From Paraconexibacter antarcticus (lineage in GTDB: Bacteria > Actinomycetota > Thermoleophilia > Solirubrobacterales > Solirubrobacteraceae), in assembly GCF_024220175.1 (NCBI RefSeq), contig NZ_CP098502.1, positions 1,488,001 through 1,552,000 on the forward strand: DNA of 64,000 bases, in the 5' to 3' direction. The notes beneath the pieces are model-generated. The model had not been told where the DNA came from, did no database searches, and was given only the letters and a program-made list of their open reading frames with translations. A program made the position numbers and the translations under genes. Shown one piece after another: positions 1 through 9,000 of this stretch. How positions within the stretch are numbered: position 1 is the first letter of the stretch; each line of letters begins with the position of its first letter.

Positions 1-1300
1 TTGCTCCCGGCGTGTAAGCGGGCGCGAACGTGCCGCCGGCGAGGCTCACGGAGTCGATGGCGAAGGTCAGGCTGGCGCCCGTCATCTGCTCCGTGTCGCT
101 GATCGTCACCGGGTCGTTCGCGTTGCCGCCCGCTGCGACGACGTCCGCGCCGGCCGAGGCCGTTGTGGTGCCGAGGATCGGCACGCCGGGGCCGACCACC
201 GGGTCGGTGTACGTCGCGGTGGCCACGTCGTTGTAGTGCGTCACCCCGGGGGTCGCCGGGAACGTCTGCGTGTCGGTGACCGTTCGGGTCGAGTTCGGCC
301 CGACGACGACGGCCCCTGAGTCGTAGGTGACTCCGACCGGCGTCACCTGGCTCGTGCCCTCGTAGATCTTGTCCTGGACGGTCGCCGTGATCTCACGACT
401 CGCCGGGTTGTCGAGCGTGATGTTCGACACCGTCGTCACCTGGGCCCCGTCGACCGTGGTCTTCGTCCAGTTGACGGTGATCGTGACGCCCTGAGCGTGC
501 GACGCGGGATTCGTGGCGCACGTGTCGAACTGCAGGTGGGCGGGAGCCGAGTCCTTGGTGACGTTCCATGAGGCGGTGCTGCCCGTCGTGGCCGTCATGG
601 TCTTCGAGAGGCCCTGCGGAAGGATCTCCTTCACCGGGATCGAGACCTCTTTGGACCCGATGCCCGAGGTGGTGAGGTTCTGGTTCAGCAGGTTTGAGTG
701 CAACGACGACCCCGGGTACTCATGAGAGCCCAGCGCGAGTCGCTGGTAGTAGTCGAAGACGCACGTCGACCCTGCGGGCTGCGTGATCGTCAGCACCCTG
801 TAGATCGACTTGTCGGCCCCGCCCTGTCCGGGCATCTCGATGCTCTGGGGTCCGGCCGTCACGGCGCAGCCGGGAGAGGAGAGCGCGGCGTTGACCGTCG
901 GCACCGAGATGACGTCGTAGCCGAGGTGCCCCGACGTGAAATTGTCCGCCGCGATCGTGACGGCATACGTCTGGGCGGTGCCGGCGCTCGCCGTCAGGCG
1001 ATGGGGGACGAGGTCGAGTTCGTTCCAGCGCTTGCCGAGGTTCCCGGTGGTGTAGTCGGCGTCGTCGCAGATGTACTGCCCCGCGTAGGCCGGCGTCGTG
1101 GTGTTCGGCAGCGTCTCGCCCGCGGGCAGACGGCATCCCTCGAGGGTGAACTGCACCTGATTCGGGTCCGGTGTCGGCAGCGCGATCGCTTCTGCGACGG
1201 ATGCCCCGGTCGCGATACAGGCCAGCGTGGTCGCCGCGATGGTGATGAGGCGGCAGCGCCGCGATCCCCAGCCGTGCCCTGGCATTCCCGGATGAGACAT
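1..1300 (-). CDS. secreted cell-surface protein, C-terminus cut by window edge
   Basis: The frame is open from an ATG at 1300 to the window edge, giving about 433 residues without a stop; I checked every codon. A purine-rich AAGGAAAGG lies about 8 bases upstream of the ATG. The N-terminus has a basic stretch (around RRCRL, residues 18-22), then a hydrophobic run ending near ASVAEA, which is a likely Sec signal peptide. The rest is rich in Thr, Val, Ser and Asn, with repeated strand-like patterns such as TVTDTQTFPATPG, as in beta-sandwich repeats of bacterial surface or adhesin proteins. I see no catalytic motif. The function is unknown; surface adhesion or matrix is inference. The remainder lies beyond base 1, so length and anchor type (LPXTG or other) cannot be seen. 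Confidence 0.75.
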   Translation of the reverse strand, partial: MSHPGMPGHGWGSRRCRLITIAATTLACIATGASVAEAIALPTPDPNQVQFTLEGCRLPAGETLPNTTTPAYAGQYICDDADYTTGNLGKRWNELDLVPHRLTASAGTAQTYAVTIAADNFTSGHLGYDVISVPTVNAALSSPGCAVTAGPQSIEMPGQGGADKSIYRVLTITQPAGSTCVFDYYQRLALGSHEYPGSSLHSNLLNQNLTTSGIGSKEVSIPVKEILPQGLSKTMTATTGSTASWNVTKDSAPAHLQFDTCATNPASHAQGVTITVNWTKTTVDGAQVTTVSNITLDNPASREITATVQDKIYEGTSQVTPVGVTYDSGAVVVGPNSTRTVTDTQTFPATPGVTHYNDVATATYTDPVVGPGVPILGTTTASAGADVVAAGGNANDPVTISDTEQMTGASLTFAIDSVSLAGGTFAPAYTPGA

Positions 1301-1653
1301 GGTGAGCCTTTCCTTGCAGAGTCCGAGCCGCCCCCTGTGGCTCGATCCTCTGGTGCGCCAGCCCGGCGCGTATAGCACGGAATGCTACCCGAACGCGGTC
1401 TGTTCAAGTCGCAAATAAGTCTCTATGAACCGCGACACAGCCGATTTGTGTGTCATATGCCGCACGAATTCTGACAATCGGGGGCTCGACCGACTTCGCG
1501 GCCTGGCTGCATACGCCCGTCCCGTGAGAGGTGCGGTCCTCGGGGGACGGGAACCAGCTTGGTGTCCCGCACGCCGGATGTGCCCGCCCGGGCTGGCCAG
1601 GGGTCCCGCGGGGCGCAGCGGCCCGCCGCCGGGCGGTGGGCGCTCTCAGGAGG
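1301..1653. other. intergenic region, relatively AT-rich around 1375-1480
   Basis: About 350 bases lie between the start of the surface protein and the tRNA-like gene. The part nearest the gene is clearly richer in A and T than the surrounding coding DNA and probably holds its promoter. I could not settle on a convincing -35/-10 pair: TTGAAC and TAGCAT are present on the minus strand, but only 14 bases apart. Apart from this I see nothing in it. Confidence 0.4.
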
Positions 1654-1725
1654 CGGGGGAACCGGGATTCGAACCCGGATTCACGGTTTTGGAGACCGCG
1701 CGCATAGCCATTAACTCATTCCCCC
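1654..1725 (-). tRNA. tRNA-Trp (CCA)-like gene with a weak D-stem
   Basis: On the minus strand a 7-bp acceptor stem GGGGGAA/TTCCCCC, a 5-bp anticodon stem GCGGT/ACCGT closing the loop CTCCAAA (anticodon CCA, tryptophan), a 4-base variable loop and a perfect 5-bp T-stem CCGGG/CCCGG around TTCGAAT can all be drawn. The discriminator base is G, as usual for bacterial tRNA-Trp. CCA is not encoded. The oddity is the D-arm: AGTT faces TGCG, which gives at best one Watson-Crick pair and one wobble, although the loop still carries GG and the spacing is exactly right. It may be a second, diverged tRNA-Trp, a decayed copy, or a tRNA-like RNA. It lies 91 bases downstream of the foldase gene in the same orientation. 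Confidence 0.7.
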
Positions 1726-1816
1726 GGGGGCGAGCGAGCGAGGATATCGGTCCGGCTGCGGGGGAGGTCGGCCGCCGCCCGCGGCGCGGCCCGGCGGACG
1801 GTCTGCGCCGGCCCGC

Positions 1817-2866
1817 TCAGGCCTTCGGCCCGCAGTACTGCGGGCTGACGATGCCCGTCGCGCAGTGCGTCTGCGGCTTCCAGCGCTTGCTGAGGCCGGC
1901 GAGGAAGTTCGTCGTGGCGGTCGACGCGGCGACGGCGCTGAGGTTCGCCTTGATCGCCGGGGTCGCCTGCTGGAGCGTCTGCTTCGGCGCGGGGACGGAC
2001 TTGTCGACCTTGAAGACCAGGTAGCCCCCGCCGCCGACGGGGACCGGGCCCTGCCAGGAGCCGACCGGGGCCGAGAACACGGGTCGCTCGACGGCCGCGT
2101 CGGTCGTGCCCGGCTTCAGCCCGGTGATCTTGCCGCCGGTCTGCGCGAGCGCCTGGCTCGTCTCGTACTTCTGGCTCACGGTCGCGAAGGCCGTGCCGCC
2201 CTGGACCGCGGCGAGCGCGGCGGCCGCGTTCGCCTTCGAGCTCGCGATGATCGCCTCGACGTCGCGGGTGGACGGCGTGGCCCAGCGTCCGGGCTCGGTC
2301 GTGTACGCCCGCTGGATCGCGGCGGCGGTCGGGGCGGGGAGCGCCTTGACGACCTTCTGCTGCAGGCGCTGGGCGAGCAGCGCGACGCGCTGCTGGAACT
2401 GCACGTCGGCGTAGCCGGTCCCGAGCTGCTGCAGCACCTGCGCCTGGCTGACCTTGGCCTGCGTCGCCGCGGACTTGAGGTAGGTGTCGGCCGCCTTCTT
2501 CGCCTCGGCGTCGGTGACCTTCACGCCCTGGCGCTCGGCCTCCTTCGTGATCCACTCGGACCCGGCGAGCAGCTCGAAGGCCGCCTGCCTGGCCTGGGCG
2601 GTCGTCGGCTTCGTCGTCGCGCCGGTCGAGCTCTTGACGTACACCGCCTGCCAGTGCGCGAGGTCGGTCTTCTGGATCGGCGCGCCGCCGACCGTCGCCA
2701 CGGCCGAGGCCGGAATCCCCTTCTTCGTGCTGCTGTCGCCGCCGGTGACGGCGAGGACGACGATCAGCGCGGCGATCGCCACCGCGATCGCGGCGGCCAC
2801 CGGCGGCCTCTGGCGTAGCCACCAGTAGACGCGATCGGCCCCGTCAAGCAAAGCGTTCATCGCCAT
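1817..2866 (-). CDS. membrane-anchored PpiC/SurA-type peptidyl-prolyl isomerase
   Basis: 349 residues. An N-terminal transmembrane anchor (about residues 20-45, PPVAAAIAVAIAALIVVL) precedes an extracytoplasmic SurA-N-like helical region, which contains the typical VATVGGAPIQKTDLAHW entry and AFELLAGSEWITKEAERQG. A parvulin-like domain follows (about 200-320), with KYETSQALAQTGGKI and a VFSAPVGSWQGPV segment typical of PpiC domains. The family acts outside the membrane as a folding helper for exported proteins. Two ATGs, at 2866 and 2860, could start it; neither has a strong ribosome site, and I chose the longer. The C-terminus has two cysteines (HCATG, QYCGP) that might form a disulfide. The open frame runs far upstream without a stop, but that part is antisense to the chromate transporter and not coding. 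Confidence 0.85.
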   Translation of the reverse strand: MAMNALLDGADRVYWWLRQRPPVAAAIAVAIAALIVVLAVTGGDSSTKKGIPASAVATVGGAPIQKTDLAHWQAVYVKSSTGATTKPTTAQARQAAFELLAGSEWITKEAERQGVKVTDAEAKKAADTYLKSAATQAKVSQAQVLQQLGTGYADVQFQQRVALLAQRLQQKVVKALPAPTAAAIQRAYTTEPGRWATPSTRDVEAIIASSKANAAAALAAVQGGTAFATVSQKYETSQALAQTGGKITGLKPGTTDAAVERPVFSAPVGSWQGPVPVGGGGYLVFKVDKSVPAPKQTLQQATPAIKANLSAVAASTATTNFLAGLSKRWKPQTHCATGIVSPQYCGPKA

Positions 2867-2964
2867 CAACGGTAGACGGACCGTCGGAGAAATGCGGAAG
2901 ACCCGGGTCTGCGAGCGCCTGCGCGCCAGGAACCGGGCAGGCCGGGAGGCGGCGGGGCGCGCGA

Positions 2965-4182
2965 TCAGACGGGGAGCGGGCCGCCGGCGAGCCCGACGGC
3001 GGCGCCCGTCACGCCCGCGAGGACGAGCGTCGACACGACCCCGCGGCGCAGCGCGAAGAGCGCCACGGCCGCCGCGGCGAGGACGGCGGCCTGCCACCAC
3101 TCGGCGAGGGCGAGCGCGAGCGGGACCGCCGAGCCGAGGATGGCCCCGATCGCCGCCGGCCCCGCCCCCGCGAGGAAGCGGCGCACGCGCGGGTCGGCCC
3201 GGAGGCGGTCGAAGCGGGCGCCGCCGATGAGGATGAACGCGAACGACGGCGCGAACGCGACGGCCGCGGCCAGCAGCGCGCCTGCGACCCCGCGGGCCGC
3301 GTACCCGACGACCGCGACCGTGTGGACGACGGGCCCCGGCGTGACCTGGCCGAGCGCGACGCCGCTCGTGAACTGGGCGCCGGTGAGCCAGTGGTGGTGG
3401 CCGACGGCGTCGGCCTGCATGAGCGGGATGATGACGAAGCCTCCGCCGTAGGAGAGGGCGCCGACCTTGAACGCAACCCAGGCGAGAGCGGCGAGGCCGC
3501 CGCCCGCGGTCGCGGCCGCGAACACGGCGGGCAGGACGGGCCACGCGTGCAGGCGCGGGCCGGCGGAGCCGCCCCCGGGCCGGACCCCCGGCGCGCCGGC
3601 GAGCGCGAGCTCCGCGGCGCCGCACCCGAGCAGCACGACGACGGTCCACGGCCCGGCGAGGGCCGCCGCCGCCCCGCCGGCGAGGAGGTAGAGCACCCAG
3701 CGCGCCCGGGCCGCCCCGGCGTCCCGCACCCGCGCCCAGCCCGGCGTGAGCAGCGTGCCGCCGGCCTGCACCGCGACGGCCGCGACGGCCGCGCCCGCGC
3801 CGGCCCCCGCGCCGCGCACCCACGCGGGCGGTGCGGCGGAGAGGAAGAGCGCGGCGAGCGCGATGATGAGGACGAGCCCGGGGACGATGAAGGCGAGCCC
3901 GCCCACGATGGCGCCCGGCACGCCGGCCGTCCGCCACCCGCAGAAGATCGCCATCTGCGTCGAGCCCGGACCGGGGAGGAGGTTCGTCGTCGCGATCGCG
4001 TCCTCGAAGTCCTCGGCGGTGAGCCAGCGGCGGCGGTCGACGCACAGCGCTCGGAACAGGACGATGTGGGCGGGCGGCCCACCGAACCCGAGGCAGCCGA
4101 TGCGACCCCATTCGCGGAGGACCGTCGTCAGGTCCGGCGGGCTCGCGTCCGGTGCGGTGTCGCCTGCGGTCTGCCGAGCCAC
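2965..4182 (-). CDS. chrA: chromate transporter, CHR family
   Basis: 405 residues, the usual length for a two-domain ChrA. The N-terminal half carries LGFGGPPAHI (around 32-41) and NLLPGPGSTQMAI (around 67-79). The C-terminal half repeats the pattern as KVGALSYGGGFVIIP and GVALGQVTPGPVVHT. About ten to twelve hydrophobic segments are visible, consistent with an inner-membrane protein that exports chromate, exchanging it with protons or sulfate-like ions. The start is a GTG at 4182; no better in-frame start was seen. The gene reads away from the downstream foldase with about 100 bases between them, so they may or may not be co-transcribed. No chromate regulator is next to it. Confidence 0.9.
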   Translation of the reverse strand: MARQTAGDTAPDASPPDLTTVLREWGRIGCLGFGGPPAHIVLFRALCVDRRRWLTAEDFEDAIATTNLLPGPGSTQMAIFCGWRTAGVPGAIVGGLAFIVPGLVLIIALAALFLSAAPPAWVRGAGAGAGAAVAAVAVQAGGTLLTPGWARVRDAGAARARWVLYLLAGGAAAALAGPWTVVVLLGCGAAELALAGAPGVRPGGGSAGPRLHAWPVLPAVFAAATAGGGLAALAWVAFKVGALSYGGGFVIIPLMQADAVGHHHWLTGAQFTSGVALGQVTPGPVVHTVAVVGYAARGVAGALLAAAVAFAPSFAFILIGGARFDRLRADPRVRRFLAGAGPAAIGAILGSAVPLALALAEWWQAAVLAAAAVALFALRRGVVSTLVLAGVTGAAVGLAGGPLPV

Positions 4183-4318
4183 GCGGCCACCCTACGGACT
4201 CCCGCTCCGCGCGCGGTGAACGGGGTGCGCGGACCGCTCCGCCGCGTCGCCGGCGGCCCGGCGTCGGCGCGCCGACCGTGCCGCCGCACCGGCGCCGGGC
4301 GCCCGGTACCCTGCGCCA

Positions 4319-5155
4319 ATGCGCGAGCGCCACGCAGCCCTTGCGGCCGCCACGGCCGCGCTCGTCCTCGGCGGCGCGGGGCTCGCGGGGTGCGGGTCGT
4401 CCGCGCAGGAGCGCCCCCAGGACCGGGCGCAGGTCAAGGCGGTGGCCGTGAAGTCCCCGGTCGCAAGGGCGGTGGTCGCGAAGCCGTCCGTCCGCCCGGT
4501 CTCCGACGACGTCGAGGCCGACCAGGCGTTCGCGACCCCGGCGGGCGTGAAGCTCACGAAGAAGCCGCCGGCCCCTGGTGAGGCGAAGGCGTCGTCGAGC
4601 CGCGCGAGAACCGACAGCGCGACCGGCGGCGCGACGAAGGACAACTTCATCTCGCCCGGCGCGCCGTCGGACGAGGAGATCGCCCGCGAGCTGAAGCAGA
4701 TGGAGGCGGTGCAGCGCCGGCAGGCGAAGGCCGGCGGCAACGGGCACGGGATCTCGCTCGAGCCGGACGGCACCGCGAAGGTCGCGCCCGGCGTCCCGGA
4801 GGTCATCGCGCGGGTCGTCGCGGGGGCGAACGCGATCGCGAAGTACCCGTACGTCTACGGCGGCGGCCACGCGTCGTTCGTCGACACCGCCTACGACTGC
4901 TCCGGCTCGGTGAGCTACGCCCTTGCCGCCGGTGGCCTGCTCACGGCGCCGAAAACGTCCGGCGAGCTCGCCCGCACCGGCGCGAAGGGCCCCGGCCGGT
5001 GGATCACGATCTACGCGAACGAGGGGCACACGTTCATGTACGTCGACGGCCTGCGCTACGACACGAGCGGTCGTGGCGGCCCGCTCGGCACCCGCTGGAA
5101 CACCGCCCCGCGCTCGCTCGCCGGCTTCGTCGTCCGGCACCCGCCGGGCCTCTGA
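4319..5155 (+). CDS. NlpC/P60-like lipoprotein, probable cell-wall hydrolase
   Basis: 278 residues. The signal peptide ends in a lipobox LAGC, with the lipidated cysteine at residue 25, so the protein should sit on the outer face of the membrane. A low-complexity linker (about 30-120) leads to a C-terminal papain-like NlpC/P60-type domain. The nucleophile is Cys194 in YDCSGS and the probable base is His237 in EGHTFMYV. Such enzymes cut peptide cross-links in peptidoglycan. A paralogue at 35422-36120 shares the GGGHA, YDCSG and final HPxGL segments but is secreted rather than lipidated. It is transcribed divergently from chrA. Confidence 0.85.
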   Translation: MRERHAALAAATAALVLGGAGLAGCGSSAQERPQDRAQVKAVAVKSPVARAVVAKPSVRPVSDDVEADQAFATPAGVKLTKKPPAPGEAKASSSRARTDSATGGATKDNFISPGAPSDEEIARELKQMEAVQRRQAKAGGNGHGISLEPDGTAKVAPGVPEVIARVVAGANAIAKYPYVYGGGHASFVDTAYDCSGSVSYALAAGGLLTAPKTSGELARTGAKGPGRWITIYANEGHTFMYVDGLRYDTSGRGGPLGTRWNTAPRSLAGFVVRHPPGL

Positions 5156-5202
5156 TCTGAACGCCGGGGTTCATCAGCGCGACGGTCGGGTAACGTGCGC
5201 GC

Positions 5203-6066
5203 ATGTCCCTACGCACTGTCGTGCTCGCCTGCGCGTGCACGGTCGGGCTGGCGGGCCCGACCGCGGCGTCCGCGTCGCCGAGCTTCGCTCCCGCCTCGAC
5301 CGCGACGATCCACCCCGGCGTGCAGACGTTCACCGCCGGCGCCCAGTGCACGGCGAACTTCGTGTACTCCGACGCCGCCGGCGACGTCTTCCTCGGCCAG
5401 GCCGCGCACTGCGCCGGCACCGGCTCGTCCACGCAGACCGACGGCTGCACGTCGCCGTCGCTCCCGCTCGGGACGCCCGTCGACATCGGCGGCTCCGAGC
5501 CGGGCACGCTCGTCTACTCGTCCTGGCTCACGATGCAGGCCCGCGGCGAGAAGGACCCCGACACCTGCGCCTACAACGACCTCGCGCTCGTGAAGGTCGC
5601 GGCCGCGGACGTCGGCAAGGTCAACCCGACCGTCCCCTTCTGGGGCGGCCCGGCCGGCCTGGCGACGACGGCCCCGGCCACGGGCAGCACCGTGCTCAGC
5701 TACGGCAACTCCGAGCTGCGCGCCGGGATCACGGCCCTCAGCCCGAAGCAGGGTCTCCTCCTCCAGAACGCCGGCGGCGGCTGGAGCCACGAGGTCTTCA
5801 CGATCACGCCCGGCATCCCCGGCGACTCCGGCAGCGCGTTCCTCGATGCGAGCGGCCACGCCCTCGGCGTCCTCTCCACCCTCGGCCTCCTGCCGCTTCC
5901 GGGCGAGAACGGCGTCGGCGACCTCCCCCGCGAGCTCGCCTACGCGAGCGCCCACGGGCCGTTCGGCGCGGTCGCCCTCGAGCACGGCACCGAGCCGTTC
6001 AAGGGGCCGCTCCCGGGCGCGCTGCTCAGCGGGGGCACGACGACCGCGCTCGGGCGCGCGGGCTGA
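5203..6066 (+). CDS. secreted trypsin-like (S1) serine protease
   Basis: 287 residues. A signal peptide covers roughly the first 24 residues (ending ASA). The catalytic triad is readable: His69 in GQAAHC, Asp126 in YNDLALV and Ser209 in GDSGSA. Four cysteines near the N-terminal half (AAHC, DGC, DTC and the one before FVYSD) could form disulfides. The substrate cannot be told. It follows the NlpC/P60-type gene by 47 bases in the same direction and may share its transcript. The stop codon sits inside a short inverted repeat that probably ends transcription from both sides. Confidence 0.85.
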   Translation: MSLRTVVLACACTVGLAGPTAASASPSFAPASTATIHPGVQTFTAGAQCTANFVYSDAAGDVFLGQAAHCAGTGSSTQTDGCTSPSLPLGTPVDIGGSEPGTLVYSSWLTMQARGEKDPDTCAYNDLALVKVAAADVGKVNPTVPFWGGPAGLATTAPATGSTVLSYGNSELRAGITALSPKQGLLLQNAGGGWSHEVFTITPGIPGDSGSAFLDASGHALGVLSTLGLLPLPGENGVGDLPRELAYASAHGPFGAVALEHGTEPFKGPLPGALLSGGTTTALGRAG

Positions 6067-6078
6067 CCCGGCTCAGCC
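6061..6078. terminator. short bidirectional terminator candidate
   Basis: GGCTGA and TCAGCC are a perfect 6-bp inverted repeat around CCCGGC. The stop codons of the two convergent genes lie within the arms. There is no T-run, so this is only a candidate. Confidence 0.35.
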
Positions 6079-9000
6079 GGCCGGGCGGCGGCGCGCCGCG
6101 AGGATCGCGGTGTCGTCGGCCTGCCGACCGGTCTGGAAGGCGTCGAGGCGGTGCTGGACCGCCCGCACGGCCTCGGCCGCGCCGGGCGGGCCGGCGAGCG
6201 TCTCGACGAGCCGCCGCTCGCCGAAGCGCTCGTCGTCCCGGCGGGCGTCGAGGACGCCGTCGGTGTAGATGACGAGCAGGTCGCCCGGGCGCACCTCGAC
6301 GTCCGTGGCCGTGAAGACCGCCTCCTCCCAGGCGCCGAGCAGCGGCCCGGGGCGGCCGATGCTCTCCGGGACGCCGTCGCGCACGCGGTAGGGCGGGGGG
6401 TGCCCCGCGCAGGCGACGACCGCCGTGACCCGGCCGTCGGGCGCCTCCCGGATCGCGGCGAGGCACGCGGTCACGAGGGCCGGCTCGACGCGCGGCAGCA
6501 GCTGGCGGTTCAGGTGCCCGAGCGCGGCGACCGGGTCGCCGGTCGCCTCGCCGATCGCGCGCAGCGTGTGGCGCGCCTGGGCGGTCAGCGCGGCGGCGGA
6601 CGCACCGTGGCCCGCGACGTCCCCGACGAGCAGCATCCACCCGCCCGGGCAGGCGAACACGTCGAGGAAGTCGCCGCCCACCCAGTTCTCGGCGCCCGCC
6701 GCGCGGTAGCTCGACGCGAGCTCCCAGCCGTCGACCTCGGGGAGCTCGGCCGGCAGGAGGCTCGCCTGGAGCGTCGCGGCGATCCGCGCGCGCTCGGCGT
6801 GGAGGCGGGCGTTCTGCACCGCGGTGCCGGCCCGGCGGCCGAGCTCCTCGGCGAGGACGAGATCGCTGTCCCGGAAGACGCGCCCGGACTCGGCGTTGAC
6901 GAGGGTCAGCACGCCGATCGGGGAGCCGTGGGGCGGGGCGATCGGCACCTGGAGGACCGACCGCATCCCGATGCCGCGCAGCAGCTCGCGCTGCTCCGGG
7001 TCGGCGACGCGCTCCTCCAGCAGCTCGTCGGGGATGTCGGGGATGAGCACGGCGGGCCCGCCGCGGAGGATCGCGGCGCCGCCGTCCTCGTCGTGGACGG
7101 TGCTCGGGTAGCGGCGGTCGTAGTCCCACGCGAAGCGGACCTTCGCGGGGTCGGTGTGCGCGATGGCCACCGCGCCGATGCCGCCGTGCTCGTCGGGGAG
7201 CGAGACCGAGCACCAGTCGGCGAAGTCGGGGACCATGAGGTCGGCGAGGGCCTGCAGCGTGCCGACGTAGTCGAGCGAGGAGGACAGCACCCGGCCCGCC
7301 TCGGCGAGCAGGTGCTGCGTGAGCATCGCCCGGCGCATCGCCGTGATGTCCTCGGTCATCGAGACGATCATCGTCAGCTCACCGGCCTTGTCGAGGACCG
7401 GCCGCGCGCGGATCTGGCGCCAGTATTCGCGCCCCGTCTCGCGGTTGATCGTCCGGACGACGAGAGGCTCCACGTCGCGCTCGCCGAGCAGGATGCGGCG
7501 TGACGGATAGCGGGCGGCGACGAGCGGGACCCCGTGCTCGTCGAAGGTGTCCCAGCCCCGGGCGATCTCCTCGGGCGTCGCGGCGACGACGTCCTGCGGG
7601 GCGGCCATGCCCATCGCCTCCGCGGCCGCCTGGTTCGCGTAGACGATGCCCTTGCCCGGGCGCTGGATGAGGATCGCCGCCTCCAGCCCGCTGACGACGT
7701 CGGCGACCTCGGTGCCGGACGGCGCGCCGGTCTCGAGGGTCAGCCGGTCGATCCCCGCCGCCGCCCGCACGTCCGGCGAGCGGCGGCCCGACATGTCGAC
7801 GACGAGCCCGATCCACTCGAACCGCTCGGGGTCGGTCACGGCGAAGCCGAGGATGACCCGCGCCCGGGTCCCGTCGCGCCGCAGGTACTCCTTCTCGAAG
7901 ATCGGCGAGGTGCCGGCGTCCCGCATCTGCCGGACGGCGGCGGCGTCGACCGTGGCCCACTCCGGCGGCGTCATCTGCGGCCACGGCGGCAGGTCCTCGA
8001 CCCGCTCGTAGCCGAGCATCGCCAAAAACGTGGAGTTCGCCTCCACGATCCGGTTCCCGACCCCGCTGATGAGGCCGCCGAAGCCGGCGTCCGCGAGCAG
8101 CCGCATCCGGGCGAGCGAGTCGCGCAGCTCCTGCTGCGAGCGCGCCGCCTCGGCCTGCAAGCGGGCGTTCTCGACCGCGGCGGCGACGCGCTGCGCGATC
8201 TCGTGCGCGGCGGCCAGGTCGTCGGGCGAGAACACCCGCCGGCTCACGTCGTCCACGAGGGTCAGGCGGCCGATCGCGCGCCCGTCGGCGGTCAGCGGCA
8301 CGGTCGCCACCGCCCGCACGCCCAGCTCGCGGAGCGCGGCGAGCTGGGCTTCGTCGCGGGCGCCGAGCCGCAGGAGCTCGTCGGTGAGGTCGTTGACGAC
8401 GGGCGCGGCGAGGTGGGGGAGAAGGCTGCCGTCGTCGTCGCCGGCCTCGGTCTCCGGGCCGGGGGCGCGACGCAGGCGCTCGAGCAGCCGGAGCCGCTCG
8501 GGGTCGATGTGGCTCACCGCCGCGGGCACGAGCGTCCCGTCGTCCCCCGCGAGGTCGAGGAGGCAGCCGTCGGCGATCGCGGGGACGGTCAGCGCCGCGA
8601 TCCGCGCCGTGGCGTCCGGCGCCGAGCTGCCGCCGGCGACGATCTCGCTCGCGCGGGCGAGGAGCGTCTGGCGGATCTCGGCGGCCTTGACGGCGGTGAC
8701 GTCCTGCATGACGTTCACGACGAGCGGCCCGTCCTCCAGGCGCGTGGACGTCGTCCGCAGCCAGCGCGTGAGCCCGCTGGCCCGGCTCACCGACCGCGTG
8801 AGCAGCGGCGGGGCGTCCTGGCCGGCGACGACCCGGCGCGGGGGCAGGGCCGTGACGTCGACCGGCTCGCCGTGCTCGTCGGTGATGGTGAAATGGGCGC
8901 TGATCTCGCCGGGGGCGGCACGGATGAGCTCCTCCGCGTCGCGTGCCTCGAGCAGCCCGACCGCAGCCGGGTTCGCGAAGATGATGCGCCCGTCGTCGTC

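Noticed and set aside
1817..5140. One 1107-residue minus-strand frame covering the foldase and running back through the chromate transporter and NlpC/P60-type genes
   Set aside because: Only the last 349 codons have a real protein pattern; upstream it is Arg/Gly/Ala-rich sequence antisense to, or out of frame with, clear genes. Long stop-free frames are expected at this GC content.
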